A stretch of DNA of 64,000 nt from Serratia sarumanii. Its GTDB lineage: Bacteria > Pseudomonadota > Gammaproteobacteria > Enterobacterales > Enterobacteriaceae. The notes below the pieces were generated by a model. That model worked only from the letters and a program-made list of their open reading frames with translations. It had not been told where the DNA came from and searched no databases. The DNA is taken from contig NZ_CP124750.1 of NCBI RefSeq assembly GCF_029962605.1, forward strand, positions 992,001 to 1,056,000, in the 5' to 3' direction. Below, one piece after another: positions 39,593 through 48,485 of the stretch. Both the position numbers and the translations under genes were made by a program. Positions within the stretch are counted from its first letter, which is position 1; each line of letters begins with the position of its first letter.

Positions 39593-41170
39593 ATGAAAAT
39601 GAATAAGACGACATTGCTGTTGTCGGCAGCGGCGTTGCTGTTGCCCAGCGCGCCGCTGTTGGCGCAAATAGCACCTCAGGCGGGGGGCGCATCGGTTGAC
39701 CATATCAATCAGGTGCCGGTGGTGAATATCAATCGTGCGGGTGCGGACGGTGTCTCGCATAACGTTTACACGCAGTTCGACGTTGGTGCTCAGGGCGCTA
39801 TTTTAAATAACAGCCTTGCGGGCGCGAATACGTCATTGGCCGGAACCGTTGCGGGGAACGCTCAGTTAGAGGGTCGTGCAGCTAAGGTAATTCTGAATGA
39901 AGTGAATTCGGCAAATAAAAGTATTTTGAAGGGGGTGGTAGAAGTCGCCGGGCAACGTGCCGATGTTGTCATTGCCAATAAATCCGGCATTACCTGCAAC
40001 GGTTGCGGTTTTATTAATGCCCGCAACGGCGTATTAACTACCGCCGATTTGCAGTTCAAGGACGGCGCTTTTAACGGCTTCCACGTTAATCAAGGCAATA
40101 TTCGAGTCGAGGGGGAGGGCTTGACGAAGGGAGATGTCGATTATACGGCTGTTATTGCGCGCACGGCGGAAATCAGCGCGGCGGTTCATGCGGACGCCCT
40201 GTTAGTCTCGGCGGGGAAAAAAACGGTTTCGGCAGATCTATCCCGCTTCAATAGCGTTGAAGCGTCTAAAGATAAGCCTGAAGTATTGATCGACGTCGCC
40301 GAGTTGGGGGGAATGTATGCCAACAAGATTAGGCTGGTCGCCAATGAAAACGGCGTAGGCGTCAATAGCGGCAATGCCAATGGGGCGGGCTCCAACGCTG
40401 GCGCCGCGTTGAACAATGTCAGCATCGTCAGTATCCAAACCGACGCGGGAAGTGATGAACGCGTGCAAATCGACAACGGCGCTCAAAACGTATCTCGCGC
40501 TTCCGTCGGTATCGCCAACCGCGGTCAGATTCAGGCGAAAAACGGTGGCGCCGACATCAGTACCGACTCGCTGGTCAATCAAGGAAATATCGCTTCACAG
40601 GGGCAATTGAACATCAGCGCTACCCGGCTGCAAAATGAAAAGAACGTGAGTGCGCGTTCGGCCTCCCTGACGGCAACGCAACTGGACAATATCGGCCGCA
40701 TCGAGGGCGGGGCAATACGGCTGAATGCGACCCAACTGAACAATCGCGGCAGCGTCAAAACGCAAAACGGCGCGCTGACACTGCGGGCGACCCGCGTCGA
40801 CAATACCGGCGGCATTCAATCCGCGCAGGCTTTACAACTCAACGCCACCAGCTTGTTCAACGCCGGCAATGGCGTGATCGAAGCCCAAAACGGTGCGGCG
40901 ATCCAGGGAACGTCCATCACCAACCGCGGGAGCATCGTTTCTCGCGCTTCTTCCATCAGCTTGTCAGACACCAGTTTCAGCAACTACGGCAGGATTGAAG
41001 CCTATGGCGATATCAGCCATCGCGGCGTCTCTTTCAACAACTCAGGCACGATGTGCTCCACGTCCGGCGCGGTCACCAACAACGGCCGCGACATCAACAA
41101 GCCTGCGAATAGCTGGGGTTGGGGATACGGCGGTTTCGGCTGGCCTTACGGTTGGTCTTATTGGATGTGA
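39593..41170 (+). CDS. TpsA-type exoprotein of a two-partner secretion system, short
   Basis: The 525-residue protein has a signal peptide (to about LLAQ, residue 25) and a TPS domain with SHNVYTQFDVGAQGAILNNS and the hemolysin-type block SGITCNGCGFINARNG (the usual NPNGI reads NKSGI). After residue 260 come roughly twenty-residue beta-helix repeats (N-GxI-A...L-A-xL-N). The end is unusual, WGWGYGGFGWPYGWSYW, rich in Trp, Gly and Tyr. ShlA/FHA-type partners are usually much longer, so this is either a short exoprotein or a truncated one. The frame is intact and followed 44 bases on by the TpsB gene. The host-side role (adhesin or other) is unknown. Confidence 0.85.
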   Translation: MKMNKTTLLLSAAALLLPSAPLLAQIAPQAGGASVDHINQVPVVNINRAGADGVSHNVYTQFDVGAQGAILNNSLAGANTSLAGTVAGNAQLEGRAAKVILNEVNSANKSILKGVVEVAGQRADVVIANKSGITCNGCGFINARNGVLTTADLQFKDGAFNGFHVNQGNIRVEGEGLTKGDVDYTAVIARTAEISAAVHADALLVSAGKKTVSADLSRFNSVEASKDKPEVLIDVAELGGMYANKIRLVANENGVGVNSGNANGAGSNAGAALNNVSIVSIQTDAGSDERVQIDNGAQNVSRASVGIANRGQIQAKNGGADISTDSLVNQGNIASQGQLNISATRLQNEKNVSARSASLTATQLDNIGRIEGGAIRLNATQLNNRGSVKTQNGALTLRATRVDNTGGIQSAQALQLNATSLFNAGNGVIEAQNGAAIQGTSITNRGSIVSRASSISLSDTSFSNYGRIEAYGDISHRGVSFNNSGTMCSTSGAVTNNGRDINKPANSWGWGYGGFGWPYGWSYWM

Positions 41171-41178
41171 CAAACGTT

Positions 41179-41200
41179 TCCCCCACCCAAGGGTGGGGGA
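41179..41200 (+). terminator. hairpin between tpsA and tpsB
   Basis: TCCCCCACCC and GGGTGGGGGA pair over ten positions around AA, eight bases after the tpsA stop and ending just before tpsB. There is no T tract, so it more likely limits readthrough or stabilises the tpsA 3' end than fully terminates. Confidence 0.5.
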
Positions 41201-41214
41201 ATGGATGAGAGAGC

Positions 41215-42831
41215 ATGAAAAGGGAATGTCTTATTCTTTGTCTGGGCGTGCTGTTCAGCTGTTGCAGCCGCGCTGAAGCCACGCCGGCGCCGGCCAAACA
41301 ACGCGTTAGCCAGGAAAGCCTCATCGGCGATACGCAACGCAAACTGTTACCGTCCACCCCTCCTGTTTTGTCGCCGCAGCCGGAGCAAAATGCGCAAGCG
41401 GACATATTTATCAGCGAATCTCCGTGTTGGATGATCGATAAAGTCGAAACGGCGACGGCGCCGCTACGCCTCACGGCTTTCAAACAGTTGGCGCATACGG
41501 CCCGTGGCCGCTGTATGGGGGATAAAGGGTTGGCGAGGTTGCGCAAAAAGCTGCAAAACGCGCTGATAGCGCAAGGTTATATCACTTCGCGGGTGCAGCT
41601 CGACGTTCAAGAGGTACCGACAGGCATACTGAAGGTACGTGTGCATTATGGCCGCATCGGTCAGCTGAAAATGCAGGCGGGCAGCAGCGCCTATTTCCGC
41701 CCCGATGCGCTTTTTCCCATTGCGGCCGGCGATGTGCTGAATTTGCGTAGTATCGAGCAAGGGCTGGAGAACATGGGGGGGATACCGGGCGTCATCAGCG
41801 ATATCCGCATTGCTCCGGGCGAACGAGCTGGCGAAAGCGATATCGAGATCCTGCGCCAACAGGATAAATATTGGCGTTTTACCGCCTGGGCGGATGACGC
41901 CGGCGTTCGTTCTACGGGGCGTTATCAGACCGGCGGCGCGCTGTATCTCGATAATCTGACCGCATTGGGCGACGTTTTATACCTGTCGATGGCGCGCAGC
42001 ATTCTGGCGCCGCCGGGCAAAGGCAATGAAAGCCGCGCCCTGTACTATAGCTTGCCTTGGGGATACTGGCGCTTCAGCGCGTTGGGCGGAGACAGCCGCT
42101 ATCACCAGACTTTCGCCGGCAACTTCACCGATTATCGCTATAACGGCCGTTCGCAGTATTGGGGGCTGCAGGCTGACTATACGTTGGCGCGCGGGATGAA
42201 TGAGAAAACGTCGTTGAATGCGCAACTGCTGCAACGTCATTACCGCTATTACCTCAATGACACGGAGATTGCCTTGCAGAGCGCACGGCTAACCAGCCTG
42301 AAGCTGGGCGCCAGCCATCTTTATTATGGCGCCCGTACGCAAATCGCGCTGACCGCCGACGCCCTTGCCGGGGTCGGGAAGGGGAGCTCACATGCCGAAC
42401 AGCAGCTGCGAGCGGGCGGCAGTATGCTGAAACCCTTCAATGCATTTGGTCATCGTCTGCGTTATCTCGGGGAGTTATCGGGGCAATGGGCGAGCGCCGC
42501 ACAGCCGATCCAGGATAAGTCGTTTATCGGCGACCGTTCTACGGTGCGTGGGTTTAGCGGCGACAGCAAATTGATCGGCAGCAGCGGAGGGTATCTGCGC
42601 AATACGCTGACGTTGGAACGTGACATGCTGCAACCCTATATTGGATTCGACTACGGGCAGTTGGCCAAACAACAGGGGGAAGGCGGCCAGTTGGCGGGGA
42701 GCGTCATTGGCCTGCAGGTGAATCAGGGGCGTTTTGCTGCGGACATTTTCGCCGGCACGCCGGTGATCAAACCCGGCGCGCTGCCGAGTGAGCGTCTGGT
42801 TTTGGGCTTCTCCAGCCAGCTCAGTTTTTGA
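41215..42831 (+). CDS. TpsB outer-membrane transporter (ShlB/FhaC family)
   Basis: The 538-residue protein has a signal peptide (to about SRAEA, residue 22), a proline-rich linker and the ShlB-type POTRA domain (about 65-210: SPCWMIDKVE, ARGRCMGDKGLARLRKKLQNALIAQGYITSRV, with a paired Cys). A 16-strand barrel follows. The conserved barrel-loop motif VRGF is at 444-447 in DRSTVRGFSGDS, and the last strand ends VLGFSSQLSF with C-terminal Phe. It exports the upstream TpsA across the outer membrane and may activate it as ShlB does for ShlA. Full length and intact. Confidence 0.92.
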   Translation: MKRECLILCLGVLFSCCSRAEATPAPAKQRVSQESLIGDTQRKLLPSTPPVLSPQPEQNAQADIFISESPCWMIDKVETATAPLRLTAFKQLAHTARGRCMGDKGLARLRKKLQNALIAQGYITSRVQLDVQEVPTGILKVRVHYGRIGQLKMQAGSSAYFRPDALFPIAAGDVLNLRSIEQGLENMGGIPGVISDIRIAPGERAGESDIEILRQQDKYWRFTAWADDAGVRSTGRYQTGGALYLDNLTALGDVLYLSMARSILAPPGKGNESRALYYSLPWGYWRFSALGGDSRYHQTFAGNFTDYRYNGRSQYWGLQADYTLARGMNEKTSLNAQLLQRHYRYYLNDTEIALQSARLTSLKLGASHLYYGARTQIALTADALAGVGKGSSHAEQQLRAGGSMLKPFNAFGHRLRYLGELSGQWASAAQPIQDKSFIGDRSTVRGFSGDSKLIGSSGGYLRNTLTLERDMLQPYIGFDYGQLAKQQGEGGQLAGSVIGLQVNQGRFAADIFAGTPVIKPGALPSERLVLGFSSQLSF

Positions 42832-42837
42832 CGCGAT

Positions 42838-42864
42838 ACGGGGCGCGGATCTGCGCCCCGTGTT
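42838..42864 (+). terminator. terminator of the TPS operon
   Basis: ACGGGGCGC and GCGCCCCGT pair around GGATCT and are followed by GTTT, just after the tpsB stop and before the convergent yajL. Confidence 0.75.
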
Positions 42865-42877
42865 TACGATCGCTGAT

Positions 42878-43480
42878 TCAGTTTTCTTCACTGCCGCGAT
42901 AATCGTACATCCCGGGGATCAGCACCAGCTGCGCGGCGATCTCCGCCGCCTTGGCCTTGCCGAGCAGCAGGTCTATCAGCTTCAGCGCGAACTCCATCGC
43001 GGTACCCGGCCCCTGGCTGGTGAGCAGGTTGACGCGCGCGTCGTACACCACGCGGCGCTCCATCCATTTATCCGCCGGTATCTGGTCTTTCAGGCCCGGG
43101 AAGCCGGTCATGTTGCCGATCGGGAACAGATCGTGATGCTGCAGCACCAGCGCCGGCGCCGCGCAGATGGCGGCGACGATATTGCCCTGCAGATGCATCT
43201 GCCGCACCTTTTCCACCAGCAGCGGGCTGTCGCGGAAGCATTCTGCGCCTTTCAGGCCGCCGGGCAGTACGATGGCGTCGAACGGCTCATCGACGATCGC
43301 CACCAGCGGCGCGTCGGCCAGCAGCTTGACGCCGCGCGAACAGACGATAGTCAGCTCGCCGTCGCCGGCAACGCTGGCGGTAGTGACTTTTACGCCCGCC
43401 CGCACCAGCAGATCGAGGGTGGTGACGGCTTCGATTTCTTCGCTACCAGGTGCCAGGCAGACCAGCGCCGATACGCTCAT
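42878..43480 (-). CDS. yajL: protein/nucleotide deglycase-like YajL (DJ-1 family)
   Basis: The 200-residue DJ-1/PfpI protein starts [21 protein letters not shown]; this second ATG has GGA eight bases upstream and places the nucleophilic cysteine of [10 protein letters not shown] at position 106 as in E. coli. [15 protein letters not shown] and [14 protein letters not shown] are further family blocks. YajL protects proteins from oxidative and glyoxal damage; its enzymatic deglycase role is debated. Its start lies within the 3' end of panE (38-base overlap), an overlapping arrangement also present in E. coli. Confidence 0.95.
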   Translation of the reverse strand: MSVSALVCLAPGSEEIEAVTTLDLLVRAGVKVTTASVAGDGELTIVCSRGVKLLADAPLVAIVDEPFDAIVLPGGLKGAECFRDSPLLVEKVRQMHLQGNIVAAICAAPALVLQHHDLFPIGNMTGFPGLKDQIPADKWMERRVVYDARVNLLTSQGPGTAMEFALKLIDLLLGKAKAAEIAAQLVLIPGMYDYRGSEEN

Positions 43481-44354
43481 ATTCATTTTCCTTTCGTTTA
43501 ATCAGTTCAAATAGCCGCGCATTCTCCGGCAGCGTGAGGCCGTGGCTGCGCGCGCGGCGCAGCAGGTAACCGGTGATGTAGTCGATCTCGGTGTGCCGCT
43601 GGCTGCGGATATCCTGCAGCATCGACGAAACGTTGTCGGCGGTGCTGTGGATCACGTCCATCACGTATTGCATCAGGCCTTCGCAGGAGGTGTGGTAGCC
43701 CTCCATCGCCATCACGCTGGCGACTTCACGGCACAGCGTTTCGATCTGCTCCGGGTAGCGCTGCAGATCGCCGTTGCGGCAGCCGTACAGCGCCGTCAGC
43801 GGGTTGATCACGCAGTTGACCGCCAGCTTGCGCCAGTTGGCCGAGGCGATGTTGTTGTGCCAGGCAACGTCGGGCAGCGCCTGATGCAGCACTTCCGCCA
43901 GGTGGCTGAGGTGTTGGGCGGCCGGCGAGGTGGGGCCGATGTGGGTGATGCCGGTGGCGACGTGAATAATGGTGCTGCCTTCGTGGCGCGCGGCGTGGGT
44001 GGTGGTGCCCTGCAGGATCGGCTGGCCGTTCGGCGGCAGCTCCTCCTGGGTGCCCATGCCGTTGTGCAGCAGCAAAATGGCGCACTGGGGGTTCAGCTTC
44101 GGCAGCAGCGCGCTGACCGCGCTGGACACCTGCCAGGCTTTCAGCGTCACCAGCAGCAGCTCGCTCTGCGCGAGGTGCTCCGGATCGTTGGTGGGCAAAT
44201 TGCGATTGAACGAGACGCCTTCCGGCTCTATCACGTTCACGGCGCAAAAAGGCTGAGGCACTCTTAGCCATCCCTGCACATCGTGGCCCTGTTGATACAG
44301 CCGGGAGAGCCACAGTTGTCCGAGCGCGCCGCAACCAAGAATGGTTATTTTCAT
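43443..44354 (-). CDS. panE: 2-dehydropantoate 2-reductase PanE
   Basis: This 303-residue enzyme begins with the NADP fold [19 protein letters not shown] (GxGxxG at 7-12). [12 protein letters not shown] and the catalytic Lys176 in [19 protein letters not shown] follow, then [22 protein letters not shown] near the C-terminus. It reduces ketopantoate to pantoate for pantothenate and CoA synthesis. Transcribed toward yajL with overlapping ends and divergent from yajQ. Confidence 0.97.
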   Translation of the reverse strand: MKITILGCGALGQLWLSRLYQQGHDVQGWLRVPQPFCAVNVIEPEGVSFNRNLPTNDPEHLAQSELLLVTLKAWQVSSAVSALLPKLNPQCAILLLHNGMGTQEELPPNGQPILQGTTTHAARHEGSTIIHVATGITHIGPTSPAAQHLSHLAEVLHQALPDVAWHNNIASANWRKLAVNCVINPLTALYGCRNGDLQRYPEQIETLCREVASVMAMEGYHTSCEGLMQYVMDVIHSTADNVSSMLQDIRSQRHTEIDYITGYLLRRARSHGLTLPENARLFELIKRKENEYERIGAGLPGTW

Positions 44355-44536
44355 TCAGTCTCCTTGGAAACACGGGAATACCGCTCAATTACCGTGAATT
44401 AACTATAGGCTTTATAGCAGCCCGAAGCGCTATCCCTGCGTGCGTTCAGCAGATTTTGTCTGAGGCGGCAAAGCGGTTATCATGCTCGGCATCAAAATCG
44501 CCTAAGCTATTAGGCACTCATTCAGGAGGAAGAAGT

Positions 44537-45028
44537 ATGCCATCTTTCGACATCGTTTCCGAAATTGATATGCAGGAAGTGCGTAACGCCGTTGAGAACG
44601 CCACCCGCGATCTCGGCACCCGCTGGGATTTTCGCAACGTGCCGGCCAGCTTTGAGCTAAACGAGAAAAACCAAAGCATCAAGGTTGCCACCGAGTCTGA
44701 TTTCCAGGTGCAGCAGCTGCTCGACATTCTGCGCGAAAAGCTGAGCAAGCGCAGCATCGACGGCGCCGCGCTGGAGATCCCGGAAGAGTTTACCCACAGC
44801 GGTAAAACCTACAGCGTGGAAGCCAAGCTGAAGCAGGGGATTGAAACCTCTGTGGCGAAGAAAATCGTCAAGCTGATCAAAGACAGCAAGCTGAAGGTGC
44901 AGGCGCAGATCCAGGGCGAAGAAGTGCGGGTGACCGGCAAGTCACGCGACGATTTGCAGAGCGTGATGGCGCTGGTGCGCGGCGGCGATCTGGGGCAGCC
45001 GTTCCAGTTCAAGAACTTCCGCGATTAA
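44537..45028 (+). CDS. yajQ: YajQ family nucleotide-binding protein
   Basis: The 163-residue protein starts [22 protein letters not shown] after AGGAGGAAG and ends [14 protein letters not shown], the same length as E. coli YajQ. It has two ferredoxin-like folds with the conserved TRWDFRN and [12 protein letters not shown]. Homologues bind cyclic di-GMP or nucleotides; the role here is not certain. Upstream in-frame codons from 44456 are not conserved and are left out. Confidence 0.96.
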   Translation: MPSFDIVSEIDMQEVRNAVENATRDLGTRWDFRNVPASFELNEKNQSIKVATESDFQVQQLLDILREKLSKRSIDGAALEIPEEFTHSGKTYSVEAKLKQGIETSVAKKIVKLIKDSKLKVQAQIQGEEVRVTGKSRDDLQSVMALVRGGDLGQPFQFKNFRD

Positions 45029-45061
45029 TCTCTACGGGGCCGGCATTGCCGGCCCGTTTCT

Positions 45062-46426
45062 TTACAGCGAATTGACCAGCGCTTCCAGCTGACCGCGATT
45101 GGTCTGCTTGGTGTCCACCTTGACGTAGGCACTGCGCTCTTCCGGCACCACGATCGCTTCGGCCACGCCGGGCTGCGCCTTCAGGCGGCTTTCCAGCGCC
45201 GAATCCTTTACCGCCAGTTCCGACAGCGTAATGCGCAGGCTGCTGACATACGGCGGCTCTTTCATGGTGCTGCTGACCAGGAACCAGACCGCGGCCAACA
45301 CGGCGCCGGCGATAAACACCAGCCCTGCGCCCTGCAATCCGTATAGCCAGCCGCCGAGGCTGCCGCCGATCGCCACGCCGAGAAACTGGCTGGTGGAGTA
45401 GACCCCCATCGCGGTGCCCTTGTAGCCGGCCGGCGATTCTTTGCTGATCAGCGAAGGCAAAATGGCTTCCATCACGTTGAAGGCTATGAAGAACAGCTGA
45501 ACGCCGGCGATGATGCCCCACAGGCGCGCGCCGGAGAGCCACAGCAACACTTCGGCGCAGAACAGCACCGCCACGCAGCCCATAAACACCTGTTTCATGC
45601 GGCGATATTTTTCGGCATAGATGATGAAAGGCACCACGGCGGCGAACGACACCAGCATGGTGACCAGGTAGACGATCCAGTGCTCGCTGGCCGCCAGCCC
45701 GGCTTTTTCCATCGCCAGCGGCAGCGCCACGAAGCTCGACATCAGCAGGATATGCAGGCACATGATGCCGAAGTTGAGCTTCAGCAGGCGCGAGTTGCTC
45801 AGCACCTTGCGGAAGCTGCCGCGCACGATGCTGGACTCGCGGTTCAGCAGGTGAGTGTCGGCGGAAGGCACCACCGCCAGGGTGATGACAATGCCGGCTA
45901 GCGCCAGTACGGCGATCATCCAGAACAGCGCATGCAGGCCTAAGGCGTGGGTGATGATAGGGCCCAATACCATGGCGATGGCGAAGGTGATACCGAAGCT
46001 GACGCCGATAAACGCCATCGCCTTGGTGCGGTTCTGTTCGCGGGTCAGATCGGAGAGCAGCGCCATTACCGCGGCGGCGATGGCGCCGGAGCCTTGTAGC
46101 GCGCGGCCGAGGATCACACCCCAGATCGAGTCGGTAGCGGCGGCGATCACGCTGCCGAGGGCAAAGATCAGCAGGCCGCCGACGATCAGCGGCTTGCGGC
46201 CGATGCGATCGGACACCAGGCCGAACGGGATTTGAAACACCGCCTGCGCCAGGCCGTAGATGCCGATGGCGATGCCGATCAGCGCTTCGCTGGCGCCGTT
46301 GAGCGCCATGCCGTAGGTGGTCAGCACCGGCAGTACCATAAACATGCCGAGCATGCGCAGGGAGAATACGGTGCCTAATCCCCAGGTGGCGCGGCGCTCC
46401 TGCGGGGTCATTGAATTATCGTTCAC
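45062..46426 (-). CDS. yajR: MFS transporter YajR
   Basis: The 454-residue protein has 12 transmembrane helices, the MFS motif GLVSDRIGRKPLIVGG between helices 2 and 3, and a C-terminal soluble YAM-type ferredoxin-like domain (about 390-454, PGVAEAIVVPEERSAYVKVDTKQ). The GTG start (NDNSMTPQERRATWGLG) is chosen because GAGG lies six bases upstream and E. coli YajR starts MNDYKMTPGERR. A longer ATG start at 46453 falls inside a perfect inverted repeat. The transported substrate is unknown. Confidence 0.94.
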   Translation of the reverse strand: MNDNSMTPQERRATWGLGTVFSLRMLGMFMVLPVLTTYGMALNGASEALIGIAIGIYGLAQAVFQIPFGLVSDRIGRKPLIVGGLLIFALGSVIAAATDSIWGVILGRALQGSGAIAAAVMALLSDLTREQNRTKAMAFIGVSFGITFAIAMVLGPIITHALGLHALFWMIAVLALAGIVITLAVVPSADTHLLNRESSIVRGSFRKVLSNSRLLKLNFGIMCLHILLMSSFVALPLAMEKAGLAASEHWIVYLVTMLVSFAAVVPFIIYAEKYRRMKQVFMGCVAVLFCAEVLLWLSGARLWGIIAGVQLFFIAFNVMEAILPSLISKESPAGYKGTAMGVYSTSQFLGVAIGGSLGGWLYGLQGAGLVFIAGAVLAAVWFLVSSTMKEPPYVSSLRITLSELAVKDSALESRLKAQPGVAEAIVVPEERSAYVKVDTKQTNRGQLEALVNSL

Positions 46427-46445
46427 ATCAAACCTCGGTAAAAAC

Positions 46446-46482
46446 CATGCCATCAGACGTTGAGACAGCGCCTGATGGCATG
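46446..46482 (-). repeat. perfect 11-bp inverted repeat in the yajR leader
   Basis: CATGCCATCAG (46446-46456) and CTGATGGCATG (46472-46482) are perfect inverted repeats with a 15-base centre, ending 19 bases before the yajR GTG. It could be a regulator site or a leader hairpin; it has no T tract. Confidence 0.6.
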
Positions 46483-46579
46483 ATTTCTGTAAAGCTGCGT
46501 CATTTTAGTGTGCAGGGCAGGGGGGGTAAATCGAATGTTGTTTAACAGATATTACAGTTCGGCCGCTTTTCGGCGTGAC

Positions 46580-46611
46580 AAATAAAATGGGCCGCAAAAG
46601 CGGCCCATTTA
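46580..46611 (-). terminator. cyoABCDE terminator
   Basis: On the minus strand AAATGGGCCGC, TTTT and GCGGCCCATTT form an 11-bp stem followed by TATTTG, 13 bases after the cyoE stop. Confidence 0.9.
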
Positions 46612-46624
46612 CGGATGATTTGGC

Positions 46625-47518
46625 TTACCAAACGTAGGTCACCAGCGCTTCAGGCGCCGCCGTGGCGCTGAAGTCGATCGACATCATCACGCTCAGCGAG
46701 GTAATGGCGACGATGGAGAACACGAACAGTTTACGCGCCCAGACGCTGTCGTTTTCGGTTTTGTAACCGCGCAGCGCCATGCCCAGCCACCAGACGCTCA
46801 CCGCCGCAGCGACGATCAGGTATTTGTAGCCGGCGTAGCCCACCAGGGTCAGCATCAGCGTGGCGATCATAAATGCCAGGATGTAGACCGTGATGTGGTT
46901 CTTGGCGACGGAAATGCCTTTCACCACCGGCAGCACCGGAATGTTGGCCGCCTGGTAATCTTTAAAGCGGAAGATAGCGATCGCATAAGAATGCGGCATC
47001 TGCCACAGGCTAAAGATAGCCAGCAGGATCAACGCGCCGGCGTCGAACTCGTTGGTTACCGCGCAGTAGCCGATAACCGGCGGCGCGGCGCCCGACAGGC
47101 TGCCGATCAGCGTGCCGTAGACCGAGTGGCGTTTCATGTACAGGCTGTAAACGCCGACATAAACCACGAAGCCCATCACCGCCAGCCACATGGCCAGCGG
47201 GTTGGCCGCGATATACAGCAACGCGAAGCCCACAATACCCAGAACGGTCGCATAAACCAGGGTGACACTCGGCGCGATCAGGCCTTTTACCAGCACCCGA
47301 TTCTTCGTTCTCTCCATTTTCTTGTCGATGTCGCGGTCGATGTAGTTGTTAAACACACAGCCCGACGCGACCACCAACGAGACACCCACCAGGGTGGCGA
47401 GAAACAGGGGATAGTCGATGCTCCCTTTGGAAGCGAGCAGGAATCCCCCAACGACAGAAATTAAATTGCCGAAAATAATTCCTGGTTTAGTGACTTGCAG
47501 GTATTGCTTAATCATCAC
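46625..47518 (-). CDS. cyoE: protoheme IX farnesyltransferase CyoE
   Basis: The 297-residue UbiA-family prenyltransferase has the aspartate motifs [18 protein letters not shown] and [14 protein letters not shown] in a multi-helix membrane protein that starts [19 protein letters not shown]. It attaches the farnesyl chain to protoheme to make the heme O required by the cyo oxidase. Last gene of cyoABCDE; 14 bases after cyoD. Confidence 0.97.
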   Translation of the reverse strand: MMIKQYLQVTKPGIIFGNLISVVGGFLLASKGSIDYPLFLATLVGVSLVVASGCVFNNYIDRDIDKKMERTKNRVLVKGLIAPSVTLVYATVLGIVGFALLYIAANPLAMWLAVMGFVVYVGVYSLYMKRHSVYGTLIGSLSGAAPPVIGYCAVTNEFDAGALILLAIFSLWQMPHSYAIAIFRFKDYQAANIPVLPVVKGISVAKNHITVYILAFMIATLMLTLVGYAGYKYLIVAAAVSVWWLGMALRGYKTENDSVWARKLFVFSIVAITSLSVMMSIDFSATAAPEALVTYVW

Positions 47519-47532
47519 GTGCAGCTCAGCTC

Positions 47533-47871
47533 TTAATCGACCATCATATTGATGTTGAGGTTGTACATAATCCAGAGTGAACCTACAACAACGATACCGA
47601 TGATCATAGCGGTGAACAGCAATGCCACCAGGTTCCAGCGCTCTTCCGATGAGGTGTTCATGTGCAGGAAGTAAACCAGGTGAACAATCACCTGGATAAC
47701 CGCCATGCCGACAACAACCGCCAGGATGGTGGAATGAGAGGCAGTGCCGTTCATTACCATCGCAAATGGAATTACCGTCAGGATGATCGACAGGATAAAG
47801 CCGATCAGGTATGACTTCACGCTGCCGTGGCTTGCGCCGCCGTGAGAGGTTTCATGGGATGAATGGCTCAT
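47533..47871 (-). CDS. cyoD: cytochrome bo3 oxidase subunit IV CyoD
   Basis: The 112-residue protein begins [22 protein letters not shown] (His/Ser-rich N-terminus) and has three transmembrane helices ending NLNINMMVD. It stabilises the bo3 oxidase. Its start overlaps the cyoC stop by one base; a longer frame upstream is rejected. Confidence 0.97.
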   Translation of the reverse strand: MSHSSHETSHGGASHGSVKSYLIGFILSIILTVIPFAMVMNGTASHSTILAVVVGMAVIQVIVHLVYFLHMNTSSEERWNLVALLFTAMIIGIVVVGSLWIMYNLNINMMVD

Positions 47872-48485
47872 TACATAACCCCCAGCAGGTAGACAACGGT
47901 AAATACGCAGATCCAGACCACGTCCAGGAAGTGCCAGAACAGGCTCAGGCACATCAGGCGGGTTTTGTTGGTCGCGGTCAGGCCGAACTTGCTCACCTGA
48001 ATCATCAGCACGATGATCCAAATCAGGCCGGAAGTTACGTGCAGACCGTGGGTGCCGACCAGCGCGAAGAAGCTGGACAGGAACGCGCTGCGATCCGGAC
48101 CGAAGCCTTCGGCGATCAGATGATGGAATTCATAGATTTCCATCGCCACGAAGCCCAGACCAAACAGGAAGGTCAGGAACAGCCAGGTGTTTACACCGCC
48201 AACTTTACCTTTGTTCATGGCGATCATCGCCATGCCGTAGGTGATGGAGCTGAACAACAGCAGGAAAGTTTCGACCAGGACAAACTTCAGGTCGAAGATA
48301 TCTTTACCTGAGGGACCGCCAGCGGTCCCGTTCACCAGGACTGCATAAGTCGCGAACAAGCTCGCAAACAAAATACAGTCGCTCATCAGGTAGATCCAGA
48401 ATCCGAAGACTTTGGTCTCACCCGCATCGTGGTGCCCATGCTCTGCATGGGCTGCGTTATGATTGGTCAGAGTTTCAGTTGACAT
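47871..48485 (-). CDS. cyoC: cytochrome bo3 oxidase subunit III CyoC
   Basis: The 204-residue protein has a His-rich N-terminus ([13 protein letters not shown]) and five transmembrane helices with [21 protein letters not shown] and [15 protein letters not shown]. It is the non-catalytic subunit III of the proton-pumping ubiquinol oxidase. It overlaps cyoB by 11 bases and cyoD by one, so the operon is tightly coupled. Confidence 0.98.
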   Translation of the reverse strand: MSTETLTNHNAAHAEHGHHDAGETKVFGFWIYLMSDCILFASLFATYAVLVNGTAGGPSGKDIFDLKFVLVETFLLLFSSITYGMAMIAMNKGKVGGVNTWLFLTFLFGLGFVAMEIYEFHHLIAEGFGPDRSAFLSSFFALVGTHGLHVTSGLIWIIVLMIQVSKFGLTATNKTRLMCLSLFWHFLDVVWICVFTVVYLLGVM

